Of a DNA stretch of 64,000 nt, positions 54,328-62,584 are shown one piece after another (position 1 is the first letter of the stretch; each line of letters opens with the position of its first letter). The translations under genes and the position numbers were made by a program. The stretch covers positions 62,001 through 126,000 of the forward strand of contig NZ_JAXIVS010000022.1 of NCBI RefSeq assembly GCF_034259325.1, written 5' to 3'. The DNA comes from Hyalangium ruber (GTDB lineage Bacteria; Myxococcota; Myxococcia; Myxococcales; Myxococcaceae). The notes under the pieces are model-generated. The model did not search any database. It saw only the letters and a program-made list of their open reading frames with translations, and was not told where the DNA came from.

Positions 54328-55521
54328 TTACGGCTGCACGGTGGTGACGAAGGACAACTTCCCGTTCTCCACCTTCAGCACCACCGCCTGCTTCTCCGCA
54401 TCCCGGTTGGCGTTGATGGTGATCTTCCCCGCCACCCCCGGGAAGTCCTTCGTCGCCGCGATGGCATCCCGCAGCGCCTTGCCCGACAGGTCCGGCGCCC
54501 GCTTCATCGCGTCCACCGCCAGCTTCGTCGCGTCGTACGCCAGCGCCGCGGAGCTGTCGGGCGGGACGCCATAAATCTTCTGGTACTTCTCCACGAAGGC
54601 CGTGAGCAGCGGGTCCGGGTTGTCCAGCGCGTAGTGGTTGGAATAGTAGCTCCCGTCCAGCGCCGAGCCGCCCAGCTCGAAGAGCTTGTCGGAGTTCCAG
54701 CCGTCCCCTCCCAGCAGCGGCACCTTCAGCCCCAGCTCCCGCGCCTGCCGCGCGATCAGCCCCGCGTCCGTGTAGTACCCCGGCACGAACACCGCCTCTG
54801 GCTTCGTCTGCTTGATCGCCGTCAGCTGCGCCCGGAAGTCCGTGTCGCCCTTCGAGTAGGTCTCATGGGCGGTCACCTTCCCCCCCTGCTGCTCGAACTC
54901 CTGGATGAACACCTTCCCCAGGCCGATCGAGTACGCGCTCTTGTTGTCCGTCAGCACCGCCACCTGGCTCAGCTTCAGGTGCTCCCGTGAGAACTTCGCC
55001 ATCACCCGACCCTGAAATGGATCGATGAAGCAGACCCGGAAGATGTAGTCCCCCTTCTGTGTCACCTCGGGCGCCGTCGAGGTGTACGCGATCTGGGGCA
55101 CTCCGGCCGCCTGCGCCTTCTCCGCCATGGCCATCGACACCGAGGAGGCCGACTCGCCGATGATGACCGCCACCTGGTCCTGAGCGATGAGCCGCGTGAC
55201 GGCCTGGGCCGCCTCCTCGGGCCTGCCCTGGCTGTCATACATCCGCACCACCAGCTTCTTGCCCTTCACCCCACCGGCCTCGTTCGCCTCGTTGATCGCC
55301 AGCTCGATGCCGTTGCGCGCCGAGATGCCGAAGCTCGCCTCGCTGCCCGTGAGGCTGCCCACGGCACCGACCCGGATGCTCTCCGCGTCGTCAGGACGGC
55401 TCGCCTTGGCCTCGACAGGTGGGGAGCCCGTCACCGGTGTGGATGCAGCCTCGGGCTTCTTCTCGCAGGCCACCACGGCCAGGGCGAGCGCAGCGAAGAG
55501 CATCGAGAAAGAGCGGTGCAT
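54328..55521 (-). CDS. Branched-chain amino-acid-type ABC substrate-binding lipoprotein
   Basis: A 397-residue lipoprotein (lipobox AVVAC) of the LivJ/LivK, type I periplasmic binding fold: RVGAVGSLTGSEASFGISAR at the mature start, LVVRMYDSQGRPEEAAQAVT, VIIGESASSVSMAMAEKAQA, YIFRVCFIDPFQGRVMAKFS, VFVPGYYTDAGLIARQAREL. It would deliver branched-chain or related amino acids or amides to a Liv permease. No permease or ATPase genes are next to it, so it is an orphan binding protein, perhaps a sensor or sharing another transporter. Confidence 0.92.
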   Translation of the reverse strand: MHRSFSMLFAALALAVVACEKKPEAASTPVTGSPPVEAKASRPDDAESIRVGAVGSLTGSEASFGISARNGIELAINEANEAGGVKGKKLVVRMYDSQGRPEEAAQAVTRLIAQDQVAVIIGESASSVSMAMAEKAQAAGVPQIAYTSTAPEVTQKGDYIFRVCFIDPFQGRVMAKFSREHLKLSQVAVLTDNKSAYSIGLGKVFIQEFEQQGGKVTAHETYSKGDTDFRAQLTAIKQTKPEAVFVPGYYTDAGLIARQARELGLKVPLLGGDGWNSDKLFELGGSALDGSYYSNHYALDNPDPLLTAFVEKYQKIYGVPPDSSAALAYDATKLAVDAMKRAPDLSGKALRDAIAATKDFPGVAGKITINANRDAEKQAVVLKVENGKLSFVTTVQP

Positions 55522-55650
55522 GGACAGGCTTCCTCCTCCCCCGTCATCAGCGACAGAGGGGAGCTGTCGCAGCGGGGGGGAGCGTCACCATAGGACAGAA
55601 ACCGCTCCAGGAGTCCCACGGAGGGCAGTGCCCGCGGAGGGCGCGGGGGG

Positions 55651-55935
55651 CTATCTGCGGCCTGACTTCTTGGAAGGCGTCGGCGCGGGCCTTTCCGCGG
55701 CCAGCTTCAGCTCGTCCCGCTCCCGCGTGACTTCCGTCAGGCTGTCCTCCAGGTCTCCCATCTTCGACCTCAGGTTCTTGTTCTCCGCGCGCAGCACTCG
55801 CACCTCGGACTGAAGTGACTCCACCTCCGTGCGAAGCGAGCTTGCCTCCGAGCGCACCTGCCTCAGCTCCTTCGAGGGGCCACACGCGGAGAGAACCCCC
55901 AGCGCAAGCGCGCCGACTGCCACCCATGTCTTCAT
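55651..55935 (-). CDS. Short coiled-coil lipoprotein A
   Basis: A 94-residue predicted lipoprotein: MKTWVAVGALALGVLSACGP, then a continuous coiled coil of heptads (LRQVRSEASSLRTEVESLQS through LEDSLTEVTRERDELKLAAE) and a short Pro/Lys tail (PAPTPSKKSGRR). The plan resembles Lpp/murein-type or SlyB-like helical lipoproteins that trimerise in the envelope. ATG 55935 chosen by the signal peptide; the open frame to 56091 is unsupported. It is a clear paralogue of the gene at 56110-56385, 174 bp upstream. Confidence 0.8.
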   Translation of the reverse strand: MKTWVAVGALALGVLSACGPSKELRQVRSEASSLRTEVESLQSEVRVLRAENKNLRSKMGDLEDSLTEVTRERDELKLAAERPAPTPSKKSGRR

Positions 55936-56109
55936 CGATGCCAGACTCCTCGCAGGCATGCACCGGGGACCCTTCCCTGGATGCGCCTTGCGTCCAGAGC
56001 CCAGGAGCAAGGGATGTGCCTGGACTACCCGCCTTGGCGCGCCCTGCGCCTCGGCGCGGTACCCTGGCAAGACGCAAGACCCCCGACGCACGTTGCCATG
56101 CTGGTGAGC

Positions 56110-56385
56110 CTACTTCCGGGTGGCAGGAGGGCTCCTCTTGGAGGGAGCCGGGGCGGCGACCGGCGCCGGGGTGGTCGCCGCTCTCGTCGCGGCGACCTTG
56201 AGCTGATCACGCTCCTGGGACACCCGCTTGAGGGCGCTCTCCATGTCCGTGAGCTTCGTCTTCAAGGTGGCGTTCTCCTTGCGAAGCTGGACCACATCCT
56301 CCTGCGCCTGCGTCAGCTCTTCCGACGGCCCGCATGCGACCAGCGGAGCGAGCGCAAGCACCACGGCTGCCATCCACGTCTTCAT
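56110..56385 (-). CDS. Short coiled-coil lipoprotein B (tandem paralogue)
   Basis: A 91-residue lipoprotein, MKTWMAAVVLALAPLVACGP, with a heptad coiled coil (LTQAQEDVVQLRKENATLKT, LTDMESALKRVSQERDQLKV) and an Ala/Pro/Lys tail. AGGAGAC precedes ATG 56385. It shares signal peptide, CGPS-E-L junction and the ERD-LK motif with lipoprotein A, so the two arose by tandem duplication. The C-terminal basic residues could contact peptidoglycan as in Lpp; inference only. Confidence 0.82.
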   Translation of the reverse strand: MKTWMAAVVLALAPLVACGPSEELTQAQEDVVQLRKENATLKTKLTDMESALKRVSQERDQLKVAATRAATTPAPVAAPAPSKRSPPATRK

Positions 56386-56613
56386 CGTCCAGTCTCCTGG
56401 CAGGTCCTCGCCGAAGCCCGCCTCCGGGCACGACCTGTCCCGTCGAGCCAAAGCAAGGCACATGCCTCCACCTCTTTGCCTTGAGGAGGCGCACGCCTCG
56501 CCATGAGGACCGTGGCGGGACGCCATGGCACCCGGGTGAGTTGCCACACCCCGGCCCTCACGCCCCAGGAGGGCGCGTGGTAGAATGAACCTGCCTGCGA
56601 AGAGGAGAACCCC

Positions 56614-57186
56614 ATGCGTGGATTCAAGCTGTGGCTCGGCGGCGTTGCGCTTGCTGGCCTGACCCTGGGAGCGGTACCCGCGGACGCTTCCGTCAAGGTG
56701 ATTGGCCGAGGCGAGGGACGTCTCTGCTACGAGTACGCCAAGACGGGTCATTCCTCGGAACCGGGTATCGAGAGCTGCACCCGCGCGCTCACCGAGCAGG
56801 CGCTGACTCCGGAAGATCGCGCCGCGACCTTCGTCAACCGAGGCATCCTCCACATGTATGCCAAGGACTTCGCTCGCGCGCTCACCGACTACGAGGAGGC
56901 CATCACCCTCAAGCCGAGCCTCGCTGACGCCTACGTCAACAAGGGCGTCGCCCTGGTGAATCTTGGCCGCGACGCAGAGGCGGTGACGGCGATCGGCCAG
57001 GCGCTGGAGCTGAACACGGTTCGGCCCGAGATCGCCTACTACACGCGCGGCATCGCCAACGAGATGCTCGGCAACATGCGCGAGGCCTACAACGACTACC
57101 GCCAGGCCGTGGCGCTCAAGCCCGAGTGGAAGGAGCCGCAGGCACAGCTCCGTCGCTTCGCGGTCGTCCCCAAGAACCGGGGCTGA
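56614..57186 (+). CDS. Secreted TPR protein
   Basis: A 190-residue exported protein: AGAGGAG before ATG 56614, signal peptide WLGGVALAGLTLGAVPADAS, then three to four tetratricopeptide repeats (AATFVNRGILHMYAKDFARA, ADAYVNKGVALVNLGRDAEA, AYYTRGIANEMLGNMREAYN) with a C-terminal capping helix. Two Cys (about 38 and 53) may form a disulfide. TPR domains mediate protein contacts; no partner is evident. A P450 gene follows after 45 bp. Confidence 0.88.
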   Translation: MRGFKLWLGGVALAGLTLGAVPADASVKVIGRGEGRLCYEYAKTGHSSEPGIESCTRALTEQALTPEDRAATFVNRGILHMYAKDFARALTDYEEAITLKPSLADAYVNKGVALVNLGRDAEAVTAIGQALELNTVRPEIAYYTRGIANEMLGNMREAYNDYRQAVALKPEWKEPQAQLRRFAVVPKNRG

Positions 57187-57231
57187 CAGCCGCCCGCCCA
57201 AACAGCACCAGGGAGTAGGCTTCGCGCACGT

Positions 57232-58488
57232 ATGTCCAAAACCAGCGCCACCCCAGGACTTGGGCCCGAGTACAACCCGCTCGTCTCTCCTCAGCTCGAG
57301 GATCCTCACGCGTTCCTCGCGCGCGCACGGCGAGAGGAGCCGGTGTTCTTCAGCACGGTACTTGGGTCCTGGGTCGTGACGCGCCATGCGGACATCAGCG
57401 CCGTGGTCGCCGATACCGCACGCTTCTCGTCCGCCGAGTCCATCACGGTAGGCGCCGCGACGACGCCGCCGGAGGTCATCCACGCGCTGATGGACGGCTA
57501 CCCCCTGGTGCCGAGCCTCGTCGACAATGATCCGCCAGCGCATACGCGCTTCCGGAGTCTCGTCAGCAAGGCCTTCACCGGGCGGCGCCTCACGGAGAAG
57601 GAGCCCTTCATCCGCTCCCTCGTGGACGAGCTCATCCACACCTTCGTGCAGGAGGGGCAGGCGGACCTGTTCCTCCGGTTCGCCCATCCGCTGTCCTCGA
57701 GCATCATCGCGGAGATACTCGGCATCCCCCGCGCGGACATCAGCAGGTTCCGGCGCTGGTCCGACGATCTGTCCACGGTCCTCGCGGCGCATGGCCCCGT
57801 CGACCACCAGGTCGCATGCGCGCGGGGCGTGGTCGACTTCCAGCGCTACCTCGCCTCGGCGCTCGAGGAACGGAAGACGTCTCCCCGAGAGGACCTGCTG
57901 AGCGACATCATCACCGAGGGGCAGGCGATGACGCCCCCGATGAGCATGGCGGAGCTCGTGAGCCTGCTGATGCAGGTCCACTTCGCGGGTCACGAGACGA
58001 CCGCGGGCCTCATCGTGGGGGCGGTGGAGTTGTTGCTCAACAACCCGGAGCAGTTGCAGGCACTGCGGAACGACCCAAGCCTCATCGCGGGCGCGGTCGA
58101 GGAGGCGGTGCGGATGACCTCTCCCGTGCATGCCATGTTCCGCACCGCGCTGGAGCAGGTGGAAATCGGGGGCGTCACGATTCCGAAGGGAGCCCACATC
58201 CGGATCGTCTACGCCTCGGCCAACCGCGACGAGGCCCGGTTCCACGAGCCGGAGCGCTTCGATATCCGGCGGCCTGACGTCAAGAAGCACCTCGCCTTCG
58301 GCCAGGGCCTCCATTTCTGCGTCGGCGCGCCGCTCGCACGGCTCGAAGCGCGCCTGGCGCTCGAAGCGCTGCTCCGGCATCTCCCGGGGCTCCGGCTCGT
58401 GCCAGGGCAGAACCCGGGCTTCCTGAGGAGCGTCACCGTCCGGAGGCACGAGAGCCTCGAAGTCGCGTGGGACCTCAAGGCTCCCTAG
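57232..58488 (+). CDS. Cytochrome P450
   Basis: A 418-residue soluble bacterial P450 monooxygenase. The I-helix oxygen-binding motif is HFAGHETTAG (about 249-258), ExxR is EEAVRM, and the heme thiolate loop is FGQGLHFCVGAPLARLEARL with Cys about 363. Length is standard; the substrate is unknown (secondary metabolism or hydroxylation). No ferredoxin gene adjoins it. ATG 57232; the upstream TPR gene is 45 bp away. Confidence 0.95.
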   Translation: MSKTSATPGLGPEYNPLVSPQLEDPHAFLARARREEPVFFSTVLGSWVVTRHADISAVVADTARFSSAESITVGAATTPPEVIHALMDGYPLVPSLVDNDPPAHTRFRSLVSKAFTGRRLTEKEPFIRSLVDELIHTFVQEGQADLFLRFAHPLSSSIIAEILGIPRADISRFRRWSDDLSTVLAAHGPVDHQVACARGVVDFQRYLASALEERKTSPREDLLSDIITEGQAMTPPMSMAELVSLLMQVHFAGHETTAGLIVGAVELLLNNPEQLQALRNDPSLIAGAVEEAVRMTSPVHAMFRTALEQVEIGGVTIPKGAHIRIVYASANRDEARFHEPERFDIRRPDVKKHLAFGQGLHFCVGAPLARLEARLALEALLRHLPGLRLVPGQNPGFLRSVTVRRHESLEVAWDLKAP

Positions 58489-58503
58489 AACCGCCGGTTT
58501 GTC

Positions 58504-60204
58504 TCAGGGGAGCAACTGGATGTCATCGACGTAGAGCGTGCCCTGGTCTCCGCCGGACTGGTCCTGAAGGTAGAACTCCTTCAGCGTGCCAGTGCTCAGG
58601 CCCAGGGTGCTGAACGGAATGACGATCCGCTGCCAGGTGCCTGGCTGGATGGCGTGGCCTAGCGCCTGGTCCAGGCGACGCTCCCCAAGGACGTTCGGCC
58701 CATCGCGGAACAGCACCCGCGCGATCTGCCCGCCGGAGGTGCCTCCGTGTACCCAGAGCGAGAGGGACTTGTAACGGCTCAGGTCCACTCCCGTGTTGGC
58801 GTTGAAGAAGAGAGCCGACCAGCTGTCCAGCTCGACGGAGATGGCGGACGCACCCGCGTGGACGAGCCCCTGCGAGTACAGGTTGTGCGTCGCCCAGCTC
58901 CAGTCATCGAACCCGGCACCGAGTCCCTCGGCGTAGAGGGAGAAGGGAGGCGTGGTCGGAGGAGGCGGCGGTGGCGGCGGTGCGCCGGAGCGCACCAGCC
59001 GGATGTCATCGAAGTACACAGTGGCCTGATTCGTGCCCGTGTTGTCCTGGAGGTAGATGTCTCGCACCGTCCCCGTGGGCAAGCCCACCGCGCTGAGCGG
59101 TACGACGACCTGCTGCCACGTCCCCGCCAGGATGGGATGGCCCAACACCGCGTCCAGCCGCACCGAGCCCTGCAGCTGCGATCCGTTGAAGAAATCCAAC
59201 CGCACGCCTTGGCCGCCGGTGGTGCCGCCGTGTACCCACAGCTCGATGGCCGAGTACTGGCTGGCATCGAGGCCCGAGGTGTGGTGCAGAAAGAGGCCAC
59301 CCCAGCCATCGAGCTCGGCGGAGAGGGATGTCAGGCCACTGTGTACCACGGCGCGATTTCCGAGGTCGTGCGTGGCCCAGCTCCAGTCCGTGAAGCCATC
59401 ACCCATGCCATCTTCATAGACAACCGTATTGCCTTGGGTGCCTCCCGGCAGTCCATCCATCAGCGCTACACCCTCGGCGACGGTGACAACATCGACATTC
59501 TTCGTCTGGATGTAATCGAGGATCGCCTCGAAGTTGCCGAGGTTGACCTCCGTGGACTGGGTGGGCGTACCCGTCACGAACTGGTGGAAGGTAAGGATGA
59601 TCCAACTGCCGTCGGCGGCCGCGGCGTCGATCCACGTGCGTACGGTGGCCACGCTGACGCCGCTGTGTACGTCATAGGCCCGGAGCTGCAAGACATTGGA
59701 GTCCTTGAAGTTCTGGCCACTGTTCACCGTGCGGTGGCTGCCGTAGTACTGCTGGATGGTGGCCAGCACGCTCGCGTTGTAAGCCCCATAGGGCGAGGCG
59801 AACGAGGGCACTGCCTGCAACCCGAACTGTGTCTTCAGCCACGCCTGTGAGTCGCGCAGCTCGGCCTCCACCTCCGTGGCCGACAGCGTGGTGAGGTCCC
59901 GGTGCGTCATCGTATGGCCGCCGATCTCGTTGCCCTCGGCGATCAGCGTCTGCACCTGCGCCACCGTCACGTAGCCAGCCCAGCCGTTGCGAGTGCCCTC
60001 GGTCACCAGGAAGTAGGTGGCGGGAATCCCTCGCGCGTTGAGCGCTGGGCGCGCCACCGTGAACTGAGACGGCCAGCCATCATCCAGCGTAATGCTCACC
60101 ATGCCTCGCTGGAACGGCGTTGAGGCCCACGCGGGCGCGGCTCCCAGGAACAGCGCCACCACGAGTCCCCCCAGCACTCGATGCCACCCATTCCAGCCGC
60201 GCAT
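58504..60204 (-). CDS. Secreted polysaccharide deacetylase with two C-terminal carbohydrate-binding-like modules
   Basis: A 566-residue exported enzyme (AAAGGAG before ATG 60204; signal peptide ending APAWAS). The NodB domain, residues about 30-255, has ITLDDGWPSQ (metal Asp 41-42), GGHTMTH (His 97, 101), FASPYGAYN and ILTFHQF. It removes acetyl groups from chitin, peptidoglycan or other polysaccharide. Two homologous modules of about 150 residues follow (about 258-410 and 425-566), each with the order DGF(T/D)DWSWATH(D/N)L, ELWVHGGTTGGQ, (L/A)GTWQ(Q/R)(V/I)V, YLQD and a final VYFDDIRL, a galactose-binding-like jelly roll; a Pro run separates them. Follows the sulfatase gene by 81 bp. Confidence 0.92.
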   Translation of the reverse strand: MRGWNGWHRVLGGLVVALFLGAAPAWASTPFQRGMVSITLDDGWPSQFTVARPALNARGIPATYFLVTEGTRNGWAGYVTVAQVQTLIAEGNEIGGHTMTHRDLTTLSATEVEAELRDSQAWLKTQFGLQAVPSFASPYGAYNASVLATIQQYYGSHRTVNSGQNFKDSNVLQLRAYDVHSGVSVATVRTWIDAAAADGSWIILTFHQFVTGTPTQSTEVNLGNFEAILDYIQTKNVDVVTVAEGVALMDGLPGGTQGNTVVYEDGMGDGFTDWSWATHDLGNRAVVHSGLTSLSAELDGWGGLFLHHTSGLDASQYSAIELWVHGGTTGGQGVRLDFFNGSQLQGSVRLDAVLGHPILAGTWQQVVVPLSAVGLPTGTVRDIYLQDNTGTNQATVYFDDIRLVRSGAPPPPPPPPTTPPFSLYAEGLGAGFDDWSWATHNLYSQGLVHAGASAISVELDSWSALFFNANTGVDLSRYKSLSLWVHGGTSGGQIARVLFRDGPNVLGERRLDQALGHAIQPGTWQRIVIPFSTLGLSTGTLKEFYLQDQSGGDQGTLYVDDIQLLP

Positions 60205-60285
60205 ATGTACTCCTTTACCCGCTGGGCGGTCCCATTGACTGGGCAATCCACCCTTAAGACTAGCACATATGGACAATCCATGGAC

Positions 60286-62301
60286 TCAGGGGGAGTGAGT
60301 CGCCTCGGGCCAGGCGGCCAGCTTCTCTTTCTCATAGCGCGTCAGCAACGCGCCGAGCTTGACCGCCGCAGCCGTGATTTCTTCTCGGCGCGAAGCCGGC
60401 ACCGTCGATGCCACCTCCGGGAAGGGCCCCTTCACCGCGAGCAGGTTATGGGACTCCAGGGGATCCGAGCCCAGGTCGTACAGCTCCCACTGGTCGGCCT
60501 CGATGCCACTCGGATCGAAGTAGCGCGCCAGCTTCCACGTGCCGCTGCGCACGCAACGGATGTGGTTGGGCTGACGCACCGGGCCCGGCGCCAGACTCGG
60601 CACCTGGGGCACCTTCGTGGAGGCGGGCAGGTCACTGCTCGCGCCCGTGCGCAGCACCTCCACCACCTTGCAGAAGAAGGCGTAGGCCTCCAGGTTCTGC
60701 TCGGAGTGGGGGTCACCATCCGCCGGCAGCGGCGCGGTGATCTCGTCGTCCGTGGCGAAGAGCACACCTTCGCGCTCCGCGCCATCCGGCTCGCGCACGA
60801 CGCTGTCGTCACCCCGCACCACCGGGCTCAGGTCGACGCCCACGAACGGGGGCACGACCCGGTGCAGGCGCAACTCCTCGCGGGCCTGCTCCAGCGCCTT
60901 CCCCTGGACCCCGAACATCCCGAGCAGGGTGGGCACCATGTCGACGTGGCTCGTCAGCGCGTCCACCTGGCGAGGCAGCAGGTCCGAGTTGAAGTAGGGG
61001 TGGCGGAAGACCACCGGCACATGCAGCGCCTCCTGATAGGCCGCGTGCCACTTCTCCATCATCAGGCCGTGGACACCGCCGTACTCGCCATGGTCCGACA
61101 TGAAGACGACCAGGGTGTCCTCATGCAGGCCCACCTCCTCGAGCGTCTCGAGCACCCGGGCGATGTGCTTGTCCACGACCTGGTGCAGGTAGGCGTAGTA
61201 CTGCACGAAGGCGGCGACGGAGGCCTCCGGATCCTCGGTGAGCTGGAAGGGGATGTTGGAGGCGAGCGTGAAGCCGAGCGCGGCGGCTTCGGGGTTCGCG
61301 ACCGAGGTGCCACTGGCCTGGAGCTGCCGCACCGCGCCCAGCCCCGTCTTCGAGGCGAGCGCGAGCCCCATCTTGTAGGCGTAGTCCTCCTGGCAGGCCG
61401 GCTTGTCGGGCCCGAGCGCGCGAGCCGCAGGCGGGGGCGCCTTGGCGCAGTTGGCGTCCATGCCGTCTGGGTTGAGCGGGAACTGGAAGGTGCCGCCCGA
61501 GGGCTTCGTCGACAGCGTCCCCTGGCTGGGGATGTGCAGCGGCCCCACCGGCTTGGCGTCGGGATCGACCGCGCGCGGCAAGGCCGGATAGGTGGCGATG
61601 TCGTGGGGGTTGGCGAAGGACACCACCGCCATCCAGGGAGCCTGCTCGGCAGCGGGCGCCGGCTTGCGTGGGTCTGCCCAGGTGGCGTTGGCGTTGGCTC
61701 GGTCAACCTCGAGGGCCAGCGCCTTGCGCCGCAGGAAGGTGCAGGCCAGATCGGCGCAGCCATAGTCCCGGTAGAAGCCCAGGTTGTTGGGGCTGGAACC
61801 GTGCGGCTCGGGGTAGCTCAGCTCCCAGTCCTCGAAGCCATAGCGCTCCAGTGAGTGCTCCGGCGGATTGGAGACGTGCCACTTGCCGAAGTAGTGCGTG
61901 CGGAACCCCGCGGCGCGAAACCAGTGGCCCAGGGTGGGGATGCCGTCCGGCTTCAGCCAGGGGAAGGCCGCGGCATCGCCACTCTTGAAGATGCCATCGG
62001 TCTGGGTGACTCCCGTCCGCGTGCCGTACTGGCCCGTCATGATGGCCGTGCGGCTGGGGATGCACGCAGAGGAGGCGATGGTGTGGTTGCGCAACACGAC
62101 GCCGTGCCGCTGCATCTTCACGAAGCCAGGGAACAGCGAGGCATAGGGGTTGTTCGCGCTCAGGGACTGGAACCCGAGCAACTCCTTGAGGGGCTCGGCG
62201 AAGCCGCCCTCCGAGCCGTAGGGAAACCGAGGGAAGCGCATCTGGTCGACCATGATGACCAGCAAGTTGCGCGGAGGCGACGGCGGCTTCTGACGGCTCA
62301 T
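60286..62301 (-). CDS. Sulfatase (alkaline-phosphatase superfamily)
   Basis: A 671-residue type I sulfatase. The formylglycine signature C-x-P-S-R is SSACIPSRTAIMTGQYGTRT with Cys 80; NLLVIMVDQMR supplies metal ligands and VVFMSDHGEYGG the second metal site. No signal peptide is evident. It hydrolyses sulfate esters after Cys is converted to formylglycine by a maturase not encoded here. Transcribed just ahead of the polysaccharide deacetylase, which suggests a pair that strips sulfate and acetyl groups from a polymer, or an arylsulfatase co-regulated with it. Confidence 0.92.
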   Translation of the reverse strand: MSRQKPPSPPRNLLVIMVDQMRFPRFPYGSEGGFAEPLKELLGFQSLSANNPYASLFPGFVKMQRHGVVLRNHTIASSACIPSRTAIMTGQYGTRTGVTQTDGIFKSGDAAAFPWLKPDGIPTLGHWFRAAGFRTHYFGKWHVSNPPEHSLERYGFEDWELSYPEPHGSSPNNLGFYRDYGCADLACTFLRRKALALEVDRANANATWADPRKPAPAAEQAPWMAVVSFANPHDIATYPALPRAVDPDAKPVGPLHIPSQGTLSTKPSGGTFQFPLNPDGMDANCAKAPPPAARALGPDKPACQEDYAYKMGLALASKTGLGAVRQLQASGTSVANPEAAALGFTLASNIPFQLTEDPEASVAAFVQYYAYLHQVVDKHIARVLETLEEVGLHEDTLVVFMSDHGEYGGVHGLMMEKWHAAYQEALHVPVVFRHPYFNSDLLPRQVDALTSHVDMVPTLLGMFGVQGKALEQAREELRLHRVVPPFVGVDLSPVVRGDDSVVREPDGAEREGVLFATDDEITAPLPADGDPHSEQNLEAYAFFCKVVEVLRTGASSDLPASTKVPQVPSLAPGPVRQPNHIRCVRSGTWKLARYFDPSGIEADQWELYDLGSDPLESHNLLAVKGPFPEVASTVPASRREEITAAAVKLGALLTRYEKEKLAAWPEATHSP

Positions 62302-62584
62302 AGGTCAGTGACTCCTAGGTAGGTGTATCGATCCTCTCAGGAGCCCGGACACAAGGCGACCGCGAAGTCCCTGTCCAGGGCGACCGCTTTGAACAGAGGG
62401 CGTGTGGCGCACTCCGAAGCCCGCCACGTAGGGAGGCACCTTGACGGATACCTCGGAAGCCCGACGTCCCGAGTCGGAGGGAGGGGCACGGATCTTCCTG
62501 TGCCCGGATCAGTGGGAGCATTGAACTCAGAGTGAAAACGGGGCTGTAATGGTGGCGTCGACGCACACAAAGGCCCTCTCTTCG

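Noticed and set aside
56110-58449. 779-codon minus-strand frame joining lipoprotein B to sequence opposite the P450 gene
   Set aside because: Only the last 91 codons, with their own ribosome site and signal peptide, make sense; the rest is antisense to P450.
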